This document shows positions 54,512-62,358 of a DNA stretch of 62,358 nucleotides, in pieces; within the stretch, counting starts at the first letter, position 1; each line of letters begins with the position of its first letter. The notes beneath the pieces were generated by a model that saw nothing but the letters and a program-made list of their open reading frames with translations, did not search any database and was not told the origin of the DNA. The translations under genes were made by a program, and so were the position numbers. Origin of the DNA: Bradyrhizobium betae (GTDB lineage Bacteria > Pseudomonadota > Alphaproteobacteria > Rhizobiales > Xanthobacteraceae); the NCBI RefSeq assembly GCF_004123905.1, contig NZ_MZXW01000043.1, positions 1 to 62,358 of the forward strand. The letters are read 5' to 3'.

Positions 54512-55477
54512 TCAAACCTTGAGCAGCCGCACCCGCGTTCCCCAGGGATCGATCGCCTCGACGCCGTCCGCGAGCGCCGTGACCTTCGCGCCGCCCTTGC
54601 GCAGGCGCTCCTCCTGGGCGGCGAGAATGTCCTGCTTCTCCGTCACCAGCGAGAACCAGGCGAGACCCGTGGCCTGGTCGTCGCGCTGGCCGGCGCCCTC
54701 GCTCTGCCAGATATTCATGCCGAGGTGATGGTGATAGCGGCCCGACGACAGGAACGCGGCGCCATTGCGCTTGCGGGTCGGGTCGAGGCCGACCGTGCCG
54801 TGATAGAAGCGCTCGGCTTCCGAGAGATCACCGACGCGCAGATGCATGTGACCGATGCGTAGTCCGTCCGGCGCCCTGGCATAATCGGCGACGCGCGTAT
54901 TGGTCAGCGACAGCAGATCGGGGATGTTGAGCTCGTCGCTCGCCATCTTCACGCTGCCCTCGCTCCACTGCCATTGCGAGGGGGCGCGGTCGGCATAGAC
55001 CTCGATGCCGTTGCCTTCGGGGTCATCGAGATAGACGGACTCGCTGACGAGGTGGTCGGCAAAGCCTGACAGCTTCACGCGATGTGAGGCGGCATGGACC
55101 AGCCAGCGCGCGAGATCCTTGCGGGTCGGCATCAGGAAGGCGGTATGATAGAGGCCGGCGGCATTGCGCGGCTCGATCGCGGCATCGGGGCGCGCCTCGA
55201 GCACCAGCAGCGTGATGCCGGCCGTGCCGAGCTTTGCGGCGGTGGCCGAACGCTCCATCACGGTGAGCCCGATCACGTCGCGGTAGTAGTCCGCCACCGT
55301 GTCGAGGTTCTTGACCCGGAGCGTCACCATGCCGACATGCATCGGTGTCCGGCTGGCATAGGTGGGCCCGCCGCCTTGCGGAATACCCTCGGCGCGCGCG
55401 GCGGCAGCCGCCGCCATCGCAAGCGACGTCGCGCCGGCGAGTTGCAGCAGGGTGCGGCGGGTGAGGTCGATGGTCAT
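54512..55477 (-). CDS. Tat-exported VOC (glyoxalase/extradiol dioxygenase fold) protein
   Basis: This 321-residue protein has a twin-arginine signal LTRRTLLQLAGATSLAMAAAAAARA and two or four vicinal-oxygen-chelate modules (HVGMVTLRVKNLDTVADYYRDVIGL and GHMHLRVGDLSEAERFYHGTVGL). Metal-ligand candidates are His and Glu in these modules (HHHLGMNIW, GNGIEVYAD). CatE-type catechol 2,3-dioxygenases look similar, but most of those are cytoplasmic, so Tat export is notable. The substrate is unknown. Confidence 0.85.
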   Translation of the reverse strand: MTIDLTRRTLLQLAGATSLAMAAAAAARAEGIPQGGGPTYASRTPMHVGMVTLRVKNLDTVADYYRDVIGLTVMERSATAAKLGTAGITLLVLEARPDAAIEPRNAAGLYHTAFLMPTRKDLARWLVHAASHRVKLSGFADHLVSESVYLDDPEGNGIEVYADRAPSQWQWSEGSVKMASDELNIPDLLSLTNTRVADYARAPDGLRIGHMHLRVGDLSEAERFYHGTVGLDPTRKRNGAAFLSSGRYHHHLGMNIWQSEGAGQRDDQATGLAWFSLVTEKQDILAAQEERLRKGGAKVTALADGVEAIDPWGTRVRLLKV

Positions 55478-55679
55478 CGGTCGGGTCTCGCTGAAATCCT
55501 TGAGGCCATGGGGCGCAATTTCGGGATTGCTACACGTTCCCGTGAGCGGCTCCCAATCACATGTTCGTCGGCCGTGGTCCTACGGGGGCCGGCCGTCCCT
55601 TTGGCTTGTCCTGGCCACCCGGCCAGTTTCGCAATCGCCTGCAACATCCCAGATTGAGGACAGCTTACAGGAGCCTGCC

Positions 55680-56546
55680 ATGCCCGATTTGACCGCCCTG
55701 TCCTCATTGTCGTCCGCGCTCGTGGACGTCGTGGCGCGCGCCGCGCCGTCCGTCGTCTCCGTGCACTCGCATCGCGCCCGCTCAACCGGCTTCGTCTGGA
55801 AGGACGGCCTGATCGTCACCGCCGACGAAGCGCTGGCCGACGAGGGCCAGGTCGAGGTCGGCCTTCCCGACGGCAGCCGTGTGGCCGCCACGATCGTCGG
55901 CCGTGACCACACCACCGACATCGCGCTGCTGCGTACCGAGGCCGCCGTCGCGCCGGTCAAGCTCGCCGAAACGGTCCCGCCGCTCGGCACGTTGTCGGTC
56001 GTCGTTGCCACCAACCGCGAGACGCCGAGCGCCGCGCTCGGGATGGTGTCAGCATCCGGCAAGGGCTGGCGTTCCCTGCGCGGCGGCGACATCGATGCGC
56101 GGATCGAGCTCGACATTCGCCTGCGTCCCAGCCAGGAGGGCGGCCTCGCGCTCGATGCATCGGGCGACGCCTTCGGCATGGCGGTGCTCGGACCGCGGCG
56201 GGTGCTCGTCATTCCGACGGCGACCATCGAGCGCGTCGCGCCGCAGCTCGAGGCGCGCGGCCGCATCGCGCGCGGATATCTCGGCCTCGGACTCCAGCCG
56301 GTGCGGCTCGACGACGGCGTCGGCGCGATGGTGATGAATGTCGACAAGACAGGACCTTCGGCGGCGGCCGGCATCCGCCAGGGCGACGTGATCGTCGCAG
56401 TCAACGACCAGAAGCTCTCTGGCGTGCGCGCGCTGTCGCGGACGCTGGGGCCTGCGAGCGTCGGTGCAATCGTCGATGTCGCGGTGCGCCGCGGCGGCGA
56501 GCCGGTCAGCTTCAAGGTCACGGTCGGCGAGAGGCCGGAGGCGTGA
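55680..56546 (+). CDS. DegP/S1C-like protein with PDZ domain and lost catalytic residues
   Basis: This 288-residue protein has a trypsin-like S1C fold (about 10-190) and one PDZ domain (about 200-285, GYLGLGLQPVRL, GPSAAAGIRQGDVIVAVNDQKL). The catalytic Asp is retained (DIALLR, Asp80). The His site of TNNHVV reads TADEAL (Glu50), and the Ser of GNSGG reads SQEGG (Glu153). It is therefore probably a pseudoprotease with a binding or regulatory role. No signal peptide is evident, so it may be cytoplasmic. AGGAG lies before the ATG. The next gene's GTG overlaps its stop. Confidence 0.85.
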   Translation: MPDLTALSSLSSALVDVVARAAPSVVSVHSHRARSTGFVWKDGLIVTADEALADEGQVEVGLPDGSRVAATIVGRDHTTDIALLRTEAAVAPVKLAETVPPLGTLSVVVATNRETPSAALGMVSASGKGWRSLRGGDIDARIELDIRLRPSQEGGLALDASGDAFGMAVLGPRRVLVIPTATIERVAPQLEARGRIARGYLGLGLQPVRLDDGVGAMVMNVDKTGPSAAAGIRQGDVIVAVNDQKLSGVRALSRTLGPASVGAIVDVAVRRGGEPVSFKVTVGERPEA

Positions 56547-56914
56547 GCGAACCCAAGACGGCCGAGATCGTCCTGTCGCTTGAGATCGACGATCCCGCGC
56601 TGGCCGATCGCCTGGCGGCGCTGCTCGGCAATGTCGCCGGGCTTCGCCTTGCCGCACCTGGCGAGACCGCCGCGGCAACGGTCGTTGCCCGCGATCCGCG
56701 CAGCATGCCTGAGGACATCGCGCTGACGCAGCGCGAGCTCGACGTGCTGGCGCTGATGGCCGAAGGCGGCTCCAACAAGATGATCGCGCGCCAGCTCGGC
56801 ATCTCCGTGCACACGGTGAAATTCCATGTCGGCTCGCTGCTCGACAAGCTGGATGCCACCGGCCGCACCGATGCAGTGGCGCATGCGGCGCGCCGCGGCG
56901 TGATCGAGCTATGA
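56543..56914 (+). CDS. short LuxR-type helix-turn-helix protein
   Basis: This 123-residue protein has an N-terminal part of about 50 residues too short for a full receiver domain. It is followed by a LuxR/GerE helix-turn-helix (LTQRELDVLALMAEGGSNKMIARQLGISVHTVKFHVGSLLDKL, residues about 59-102). No phosphorylatable Asp pocket is visible, so regulation is unlikely to be by phosphorylation. It begins with GTG, overlapping the stop of the pseudoprotease gene by four bases (GTGA), so translation is coupled. Confidence 0.85.
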   Translation: MSEPKTAEIVLSLEIDDPALADRLAALLGNVAGLRLAAPGETAAATVVARDPRSMPEDIALTQRELDVLALMAEGGSNKMIARQLGISVHTVKFHVGSLLDKLDATGRTDAVAHAARRGVIEL

Positions 56915-56920
56915 TGGGTT

Positions 56921-57997
56921 CTATAGTGCTGAAGTCTTGGGGAAGCTGAGCCGAACCGTGAGGCCCGGCGCATTGTCATGCAGCGCGACCTCCGCACCAT
57001 GGAGGCCTGCCACTGCCGCGACCAGGCTCAAGCCCAGGCCGTTGCCCGGCGTGTAGCGGCTCTGCTCGAGCCGGTAGAAGCGCTTGAAGACGTGATCGCG
57101 CTCCTCGGCTGGAATGCCCGGACCGTCGTCGGCGATCGAGATCACCGCGCCGCCATCGACGCTGCGGCAGGTCACCGTCACCTGCCCGCCCTTGCAGCCA
57201 TGCTTGATCGCGTTGTCGACGAGATTGGCGACGGCGTCGAACAGCAGGTCGCGATCGCCCGTGATCGCAACCTCACGGTCGCCGCCGAGGCTGAGGCGCG
57301 TGTCGACCTGCTCGGCGGCGGCGTCGTAGAGCTCGACAACTTCGCCGGCGATCTCGGCAAGATCAAGCGCGCGAAACGCGCTGCGGCGGGCGCGCGTCTC
57401 GATCTCCGAAATCCGCGTGATCGAGGCGAACATGCCGAGCACGGCGTCGAGATCGGCGATGGTGTCGCCGATCAGCGCCGCATCGGCCTCGCTGTTGCGT
57501 GGGGTGTGATAGGCCTTCTCCAGCCGGCCGCGCATCCGCGTCAGCGGCGTGCGCAGATCATGGGCGACGTTGTCGCTGACCTGCTTGACCTCGCCCATCA
57601 ACGTCTCGATGCGGTCGAGCATCTGATTGAGGTTTTCGGCGACGCGGTCCCACTCGTCATGGCTGCCGCGCAAGGGGATACGCCGGTCGAGGCCGGACAG
57701 CATGATGGCGCGGCTGGTGGTGTTGATCTCCTCGATCCGTCCGACCGTGCGCCGCGTCACCAGCACCGCGGCGAGCCCTGCCAGCACCGCAAGCAGCACG
57801 CCGGCAGCGATCATCGCAAGCTCGATCATGCCGGTGAAGCCGCTGTGATCGCCGGCGTCGCCGACCCGGCTCTCCACGTAGGCGATCGTGCCAAAATAGA
57901 CGTAGGCCATGATCGCCGCGACGATCAGCCCGAATACGGCGATCGCGAACAACGCCAGGCGGAAGGTCGAGGACCGAAGCGTCTTAGCCAGGAGCAC
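56921..57997 (-). CDS. sensor histidine kinase of a two-component system
   Basis: This 358-residue kinase has two transmembrane helices (about 12-35 and 60-82) enclosing a periplasmic loop of only about 25 residues. A HAMP linker with RRTVGRIEEINTTSRAIMLSG follows, then the phosphorylated His in VAHDLRTPLTRMRGRL, the N-box NLVDNAIKHG, and ATP-binding DDGPGIP and GNGLGLSLV. Overlap of 14 bases with the response-regulator gene means coupled translation. The very small periplasmic loop suggests sensing inside the membrane. Confidence 0.93.
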   Translation of the reverse strand: MLLAKTLRSSTFRLALFAIAVFGLIVAAIMAYVYFGTIAYVESRVGDAGDHSGFTGMIELAMIAAGVLLAVLAGLAAVLVTRRTVGRIEEINTTSRAIMLSGLDRRIPLRGSHDEWDRVAENLNQMLDRIETLMGEVKQVSDNVAHDLRTPLTRMRGRLEKAYHTPRNSEADAALIGDTIADLDAVLGMFASITRISEIETRARRSAFRALDLAEIAGEVVELYDAAAEQVDTRLSLGGDREVAITGDRDLLFDAVANLVDNAIKHGCKGGQVTVTCRSVDGGAVISIADDGPGIPAEERDHVFKRFYRLEQSRYTPGNGLGLSLVAAVAGLHGAEVALHDNAPGLTVRLSFPKTSAL

Positions 57998-58676
57998 GGA
58001 GACAATATCCGATGCCGCGAATGGTATGGATCAGCGGATAGGCCTGGGCATCGTCGACCTTGCGGCGGACGCGGCCGACATAGACGTCGATGATGTTGGT
58101 GGAGGGATCGAAATGCAGGTCCCAGACATGCTGGAGCAGCATCGCGCGGGAGACGACGCGCCCCTCGTTGCGGACGAGATATTCGAGCAGCTGGAATTCG
58201 CGCGGCAGCAGTGGAATCTTCCGGCCGCGGCGGGAGGCAGCCCGTGCGATCAGGTCGACGGCGAGGTCGCCGATCCGCAACACGGTCTCCTTGGCGACGG
58301 TTTCGCTGCGCCGGCCCAAGGCTTCAAGACGCGCAAGAAGCTCGACGAAGGAAAACGGCTTGACGAGATAGTCGTCGCCGCCGGCGCGCAGACCACGCAC
58401 GCGGTCGTCGACTTCGCCGAGCGCGGAAATGATCAGGAACGGCGCGGCGACGCCATCGTCGCGCAATTGCCGCATCACGGCAATGCCGTCGATGTCGGGC
58501 AGCATGCGGTCGATGGTGATCACGGCATAGTCGCGCGCGGCGCCGTGACTGATCGCCTCGCGGCCGTTGGCTGCGAGATCGACGTCATAGCCAGAGGTCG
58601 TCAGCTCCTCAACGAGCTGACCTGCGGTTTCCGGATCGTCCTCGACGACCAGGATGCGGCGGTGACCTCCGGTCAT
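57984..58676 (-). CDS. OmpR-type response regulator
   Basis: This 230-residue regulator has a receiver domain (1-120) with phospho-acceptor Asp in VITIDRMLPDIDG, the acidic pair in VVEDD, and Lys in DDYLVKPFSF. A winged-helix domain with LLPREFQLLEYLVRNEG and IDVYVGRVRRKV follows. It lies upstream of and overlaps the kinase gene. Target genes are unknown. GCGGAG lies before the ATG. Confidence 0.94.
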   Translation of the reverse strand: MTGGHRRILVVEDDPETAGQLVEELTTSGYDVDLAANGREAISHGAARDYAVITIDRMLPDIDGIAVMRQLRDDGVAAPFLIISALGEVDDRVRGLRAGGDDYLVKPFSFVELLARLEALGRRSETVAKETVLRIGDLAVDLIARAASRRGRKIPLLPREFQLLEYLVRNEGRVVSRAMLLQHVWDLHFDPSTNIIDVYVGRVRRKVDDAQAYPLIHTIRGIGYCLRAPG

Positions 58677-58776
58677 GCAAAACTCCGCGCGACGATCGCC
58701 ATCAGACTATCCCGTTCCGGGGCAAGGCGGAACAGCCCAATGGCGATCGCGACAATGGTGCGGTACGGCGATGCGA

Positions 58777-59250
58777 CTACCAATAGTCTCCGCACACATT
58801 GACCCATTGCCACCCATAGGGCGTCCAGCTCCTGCGCCAGCAGCCGTCGTTGTAGCCGGCGTAGATAAAGGGCGCGCCGAAGACGGCGAAACGGCGGAAG
58901 TGATTGTGACGGAAGAAGCCGTGGTGACCGTGCCAGCCGGCGCCGGCGAAGCGCGGCCCGATTGCCGCATGCGCGAAACGTGCGCCGCCGAAGCCCGGGC
59001 CGCCAGCAAAGCGCGCGCCACCCATGCCGCCGAAACCGCCCGCTCGCATGCCGCCGCCGAAGCCACCCGCATGCATTCCGCCGCCCCCGAAATGCCCGCC
59101 ACCGCCAAAGCCGCCATGGCCGCCACCGCCAAAGCCACCACCGCCATGCCCTCCGCCACCGCCGCCGCCACGGGCGAGCACCGGTGAAGCGAGTGCCATC
59201 GCGGCGGCGACCGTTACCGCGGTGAGGCCTTTGAGAAGCCTGTTGTTCAT
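58777..59250 (-). CDS. exported Gly/His-rich protein
   Basis: This 157-residue protein has a signal peptide (MNNRLLKGLTAVTVAAAMALASPVLA), a Gly-rich mature N-terminus with many His and Phe, and a C-terminal part with aromatic residues and a Cys pair (NDGCWRRSW, VNVCGDYW). The first Gly run and HGHHGFFRHNHF segment may bind metal or form a flexible coat. An AAGGAGGA ribosome site is strong. It belongs to no family I can name. Confidence 0.75.
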   Translation of the reverse strand: MNNRLLKGLTAVTVAAAMALASPVLARGGGGGGGHGGGGFGGGGHGGFGGGGHFGGGGMHAGGFGGGMRAGGFGGMGGARFAGGPGFGGARFAHAAIGPRFAGAGWHGHHGFFRHNHFRRFAVFGAPFIYAGYNDGCWRRSWTPYGWQWVNVCGDYW

Positions 59251-59389
59251 CGAAGCATCCTCCTTGCAGTGCGGCGGTCTCCGCGCCGCACGAGGAAGAT
59301 CAGATGAGAGGAACGGACTTGTTCCTTCAACTTACAAATGCGCCAGATTCTGACGCGGATGTCAGGGAGGCGGCGCTCCGCTCTCTCCT

Positions 59390-59476
59390 CGTCATTGCGA
59401 GGAGCCGTTGCGACGAAGCAATCCAGACTGTCTCGGCGGAGGCGGTCTGGATTGCTTCGCTACGCTCGCAATGACG
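59390..59476. repeat. intergenic palindromic repeat, family A (GAGGAGC subtype)
   Basis: This copy of about 87 bases starts CGTCATTGCGAGGAGC and ends CGCTACGCTCGCAATGACG. It lies between the Gly/His-rich protein and tex, with a half copy of family G (59485-59510) following it directly. Confidence 0.9.
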
Positions 59477-59484
59477 TGGAGAGA

Positions 59485-59510
59485 CCTCTCGCCGCAAGGA
59501 GCGGGAGAGG
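59485..59510. repeat. half copy of the family G repeat
   Basis: CCTCTCGCC and GCGGGAGAGG are separated by a few bases and could form a stem next to the end of tex. On the minus strand this lies just beyond the tex stop codon and may mark the transcript end. Confidence 0.5.
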
Positions 59511-59518
59511 TTAAGGGC

Positions 59519-61858
59519 TCACGCCCGCTTGCCGTTGTTCTTTTCGGCGGCGCGACGCAAGGCTTCGGCAAGGGCACCGCCGCCACCGGACGACTCCTGC
59601 TTGCGCGGTGCGGAAGAAGTCATGCGCGACGGATTGCGCGAGCTGTTGTCGCGCTGCATCCCGGGCGCGTCCTTCTTGTCACCGACCTCGTCATCGAGGC
59701 GCAGGGTCAGTGAGATGCGCTTGCGGGCGACCTCGAAGTCCAGCACCTTGACCTTGACGATGTCGCCGGGCTTCACCACCTCGCGCGGATCCTTGATGTA
59801 GGTCTTGGACATCGCGGAGATGTGAACGAGGCCGTCCTGGTGCACGCCGATGTCGACGAAGGCGCCGAAGGCGGCGACGTTGGTCACTGTGCCCTCCAGG
59901 ATCATGCCCTTCTTGAGATGCTTGATCTCCTCGACGCCGTCCATGAACACCGCGGCCTTGAACGCCGGGCGCGGGTCGCGGCCGGGCTTTTCCAGTTCCT
60001 TCAAGATATCCGTGACGGTCGGCAGTCCGAAGGTCTCGTCGACAAAATCCTTCGGCTTCAGCGTGCGGACGATCTCGCTGCTGCCGATCAGCGCCTTGAT
60101 GTCGCTCTTGGTGGCCGCAAGGATCCGACGCACCACCGGATAGGCTTCCGGATGCACACCGGAGGCATCGAGCGGGTCCTCGCCGCCGAGGATGCGCAGA
60201 AAGCCGGCGCACTGCTCGAACGCCTTTGGGCCCAGCCGCGGCACCTCCTTCAGCGCCTTGCGCGACTTGAACGGGCCGTTGGCGTCGCGGTGGGCGACGA
60301 TGCTCTGGGCAAGGCCGGAGCCGACGCCCGACACACGCGCAAGCAGCGGCGCCGAAGCCGTGTTGACGTCGACGCCGACGGCATTCACGCAGTCTTCGAC
60401 CACGGCATCGAGCGATTTGGCGAGCTTGGCCTGGCCGAGATCGTGCTGATACTGACCGACGCCGATCGCCTTGGGCTCGATCTTGACGAGCTCGGCGAGC
60501 GGATCCTGGAGCCGGCGGGCGATCGAGACGGCGCCGCGCAGGGTGACGTCGAGCCCCGGCAACTCCTCCGAAGCGAAGGCCGAGGCCGAATAGACCGACG
60601 CGCCGGCTTCCGACACCACGATCTTGGTCATCTTCAGCTCAGCCAGTCCCTTGACGAGATCGCCGGCGAGCTTGTCGGTCTCGCGCGAAGCGGTGCCGTT
60701 GCCGATTGCGATCAGCTCGACGCGATGCTTGAGCGCGAGCTTGCCGAGGATCGCCAGCGCCTCGTTCCACTGCCGCTGTGGCTCGTGCGGGTAGATCACG
60801 GCGGTATCGACCACCTTGCCGGTCGCGTCGGTGACGGCAACCTTGACGCCGGTGCGGAAGCCGGGATCGAGCCCCATTGTGACGCGGGTGCCGGCGGGCG
60901 CGGCCAACAGAAGGTCGCGCAGATTCGAGGCAAACACGCGGACGGCCTCGGTCTCGGCTGCATTCCACAGCCGCATGCGCAAATCGATATTGAGATGCAC
61001 CTGGATCTTGGTGCGCCAGGCCCAGCGCACGGTGTCGATCAGCCAGCGGTCGCCGGCGCGCTTGAGGTCGGCGATGCCGAACCGCTTCATGATCTTCAAT
61101 TCATAGGCGCTCGGCACGCCCGGCGGCGGCGCTTCGGCCTCGGCCTGCATTTGCAGATCGAGGATCTCTTCCTTCTCGCCGCGGAACATCGCGAGGATGC
61201 GGTGCGAGGGCAGTTTCGTCAGCGGCTCGGAGAATTCAAAATAGTCGGCGAACTTTTCGCCTTCGGTCTTCTTGCCCTCGCGGACCTTGGAGGCCATGCG
61301 CGCATTGGTCCACATCTCCTCGCGAAGTGCGCCGATCAGGTCGGCGTCTTCGTCAAAGCGTTCGACCAGAATGGCGCGGGCGCCGTCGAGTGCGGCGGCC
61401 GCATCCGCGACACCCTTCTCGGCGTTGATGAAGCTCTCGGCGACGACCTTCGGATCGTTGCCGGGCTCGGCCATCAGCTGATTGGCGAGCGGCTCGAGGC
61501 CGGCTTCCTTGGCGATCTCGGCCTTGGTGCGGCGCTTCGGCTTGAACGGGAGATAGATGTCTTCCAGGCGCGCCTTGCTGTCGGCGGCGAGAATGGAGGC
61601 TTCCAGCGCTGCATCGAGCTTGCCCTGCTCGCGGACCGATTCGAGGATGGCCTTGCGGCGGTCTTCGAGCTCGCGCAAATAGCCCAGGCGCTCCTCCAGG
61701 GTGCGCAATTGCGCGTCGTCGAGCGCACCGGTCGCTTCCTTGCGGTAGCGGGCGATGAAGGGAACCGTGGCGCCGCCGTCGAGCAGCGTCACCGTCGCCT
61801 CGACCTGCTCCGCCCGTACCCCAAGCTCCTGCGCAATTTTCTGGTTGATATTTGCCAC
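59519..61858 (-). CDS. tex: Tex family RNA-binding transcription accessory protein
   Basis: This 779-residue protein has the Tex layout: N-terminal helical domain with VPFIARYRKEATGALDDAQLRTLEERL, then YqgF-like RNase H fold (TMGLDPGFRTGVKVAVTDATGK), helix-hairpin-helix repeats (LLARVSGVGSGLAQSIVAHR, VPRLGPKAFEQCAGFLRI), and a C-terminal S1 RNA-binding domain (MILEGTVTNVAAFGAFVDIGVHQDGLVHIS). The GTG at 61858 has GGAGGGAA eight bases upstream and matches the usual length, so I prefer it to an ATG further upstream. Tex is thought to act with RNA polymerase. Confidence 0.95.
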   Translation of the reverse strand: MANINQKIAQELGVRAEQVEATVTLLDGGATVPFIARYRKEATGALDDAQLRTLEERLGYLRELEDRRKAILESVREQGKLDAALEASILAADSKARLEDIYLPFKPKRRTKAEIAKEAGLEPLANQLMAEPGNDPKVVAESFINAEKGVADAAAALDGARAILVERFDEDADLIGALREEMWTNARMASKVREGKKTEGEKFADYFEFSEPLTKLPSHRILAMFRGEKEEILDLQMQAEAEAPPPGVPSAYELKIMKRFGIADLKRAGDRWLIDTVRWAWRTKIQVHLNIDLRMRLWNAAETEAVRVFASNLRDLLLAAPAGTRVTMGLDPGFRTGVKVAVTDATGKVVDTAVIYPHEPQRQWNEALAILGKLALKHRVELIAIGNGTASRETDKLAGDLVKGLAELKMTKIVVSEAGASVYSASAFASEELPGLDVTLRGAVSIARRLQDPLAELVKIEPKAIGVGQYQHDLGQAKLAKSLDAVVEDCVNAVGVDVNTASAPLLARVSGVGSGLAQSIVAHRDANGPFKSRKALKEVPRLGPKAFEQCAGFLRILGGEDPLDASGVHPEAYPVVRRILAATKSDIKALIGSSEIVRTLKPKDFVDETFGLPTVTDILKELEKPGRDPRPAFKAAVFMDGVEEIKHLKKGMILEGTVTNVAAFGAFVDIGVHQDGLVHISAMSKTYIKDPREVVKPGDIVKVKVLDFEVARKRISLTLRLDDEVGDKKDAPGMQRDNSSRNPSRMTSSAPRKQESSGGGGALAEALRRAAEKNNGKRA

Positions 61859-62024
61859 GCGAGAATTCCCTCCAAGTACGCACCGCGGGGGCGAACCACC
61901 GGCTGCGGGACGCCGCTTATGGACCAACCGAGGTTGATTCATCAAGGTGCGGCGCGCAACCGTCGACAGAGGATTTTTTGTTGAACCGATGCGTTCTCGC
62001 CACATTCGTCGGTTTTTAGCCGCG

Positions 62025-62170
62025 CTCTCGTGTCCCGGACGCGATGCAGCGCGCAAGCGATGCGGCGCAGAGCCGGGACCCAGAGGGCGGCGCGGGCACA
62101 TGCCGAGACATGGCCCCGGCTCTGCAGCGCACCGTCGAAGAGACGCTGCGCCGCGTCCGGGGCACGAGAG
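62025..62170. repeat. intergenic palindromic repeat, family D
   Basis: The outer arms CTCTCGTGTCCCGGACGCG and CGCGTCCGGGGCACGAGAG are near-reverse complements over about 146 bases. The interior includes AGAGCCGGG / CCCGGCTCT. It is the only copy of this family that I see in the window. Confidence 0.75.
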
Positions 62171-62198
62171 TGGAGTTTGGCAAACACGCTCTCCTCCG

Positions 62199-62277
62199 CG
62201 TCATTGCGAGCGCAGCGAAGCAATCCAGAGTGTTCCGCGGAGGGATTCTGGATTGCTTCGCTGCGCTCGCAATGACG
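62199..62277. repeat. intergenic palindromic repeat, family A
   Basis: This copy of about 79 bases starts CGTCATTGCGAGCGCAGCG and ends CGCTGCGCTCGCAATGACG. It lies 28 bases after the family D element. Confidence 0.9.
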
Positions 62278-62315
62278 GAGGATGAGGTGAGCGATAGTGC
62301 ATCTCCAAATTCCAC

Positions 62316-62358
62316 TGTCATTCCCTGCGAAGGCAGGGAATCCAGTACGCCGCGGCTT
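62316..62358. repeat. family C repeat cut by the window edge
   Basis: TGTCATTCCCTGCGAAGGCAG followed by GGAATCCAGTACGCCGCGGCTT matches one end of the family C repeats seen at 22563 and 46750. It runs off the window. Confidence 0.65.

Larger units (their letters stand above)
61859..62358. other. repeat-rich gap upstream of tex to the window edge
   Basis: Nothing protein-coding is supported in this 500-base stretch. It holds the tex promoter region (about 61870-62000), a family D palindrome, a complete family A element and the start of a family C element. The tex promoter was not pinned down. Confidence 0.6.

Noticed and set aside
59822..61984. 720-codon plus-strand frame opposite tex
   Set aside because: Shadow of the conserved Tex protein; no start context or family signature.

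Overview
The window looks like chromosomal DNA of a Bradyrhizobium species (Alphaproteobacteria, Rhizobiales). Codon use is GC-rich, with long spurious open frames opposite real genes. The PutA is 999 residues long with its catalytic cysteine at residue 792, matching the Bradyrhizobium japonicum enzyme. Many gaps carry imperfect palindromic repeats, of a kind I associate with this genus. No rRNA, tRNA or CRISPR array was seen. I annotate 54 complete genes and one partial gene.

Layout. 1-1100: the 5' end of an insertion-sequence transposase, then an AT-richer exported protein built from two copies of one domain. 1.1-6.2 kb: an endonuclease-fold-like protein, a thiamine-diphosphate (TPP) enzyme, an L,D-transpeptidase, a DUF2927 protein and a threonine-synthase-like enzyme. 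6.2-9.7 kb: a uracil-catabolism (URC) cluster with a GTP cyclohydrolase II homologue, a DUF1688 protein and a uracil phosphoribosyltransferase homologue, behind a strongly structured leader. 9.7-12 kb: a DUF898 membrane protein and an M48 peptidase. 12.2-15 kb: two tandem CYP153-type cytochromes P450. 15.3-21.2 kb: a LysR regulator divergent from an acyl-CoA dehydrogenase, a CoA-transferase, a mesaconyl-CoA-hydratase-like protein and a benzoylformate-decarboxylase-like enzyme. 21.2-24.3 kb: two short-chain dehydrogenases, a MarR regulator with a clear palindromic operator, and a hemolysin-III protein. 24.4-28.6 kb: a YcjX/YcjF pair and a family 39 glycosyltransferase.

28.8-32.7 kb: a membrane redox-type adenylate cyclase (cytochrome b-like segment, ferredoxin, cyclase), a SorAB-type sulfite dehydrogenase and a cold-shock protein. 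32.9-38.6 kb: an Lrp regulator divergent from putA, and a long TPR protein. 38.8-45.1 kb: a CoA-transferase, a glutathione transferase, a 54-residue membrane protein, a 511-residue haem-motif protein, a membrane protein followed by a good terminator, and a one-domain cyclic-nucleotide receptor coupled to a metallo-beta-lactamase-fold hydrolase. 45.4-47.5 kb: LemA and two TPM proteins. 47.6-50.9 kb: an enoyl-CoA hydratase with a PimD/PimC-like acyl-CoA dehydrogenase pair. 51-55.5 kb: a lone CoxL form II-like subunit, a DHDPS-family enzyme and a Tat-exported VOC protein. 55.7-59.3 kb: a protease-fold protein lacking its catalytic His and Ser, coupled to a short LuxR-type protein, then a two-component system and a Gly/His-rich exported protein. 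59.5-61.9 kb: Tex. The end holds a cluster of repeats.

The main theme is catabolism of acyl-CoAs, alkane-like substrates, proline and uracil, plus cAMP and redox signalling. The strongest leads are the URC cluster, where the transferase has an altered PRPP loop and the leader has two hairpins; the cAMP source and one-domain cAMP receptor in the same window; the catalytically dead protease fold; and repeat DNA that supplies a start codon.
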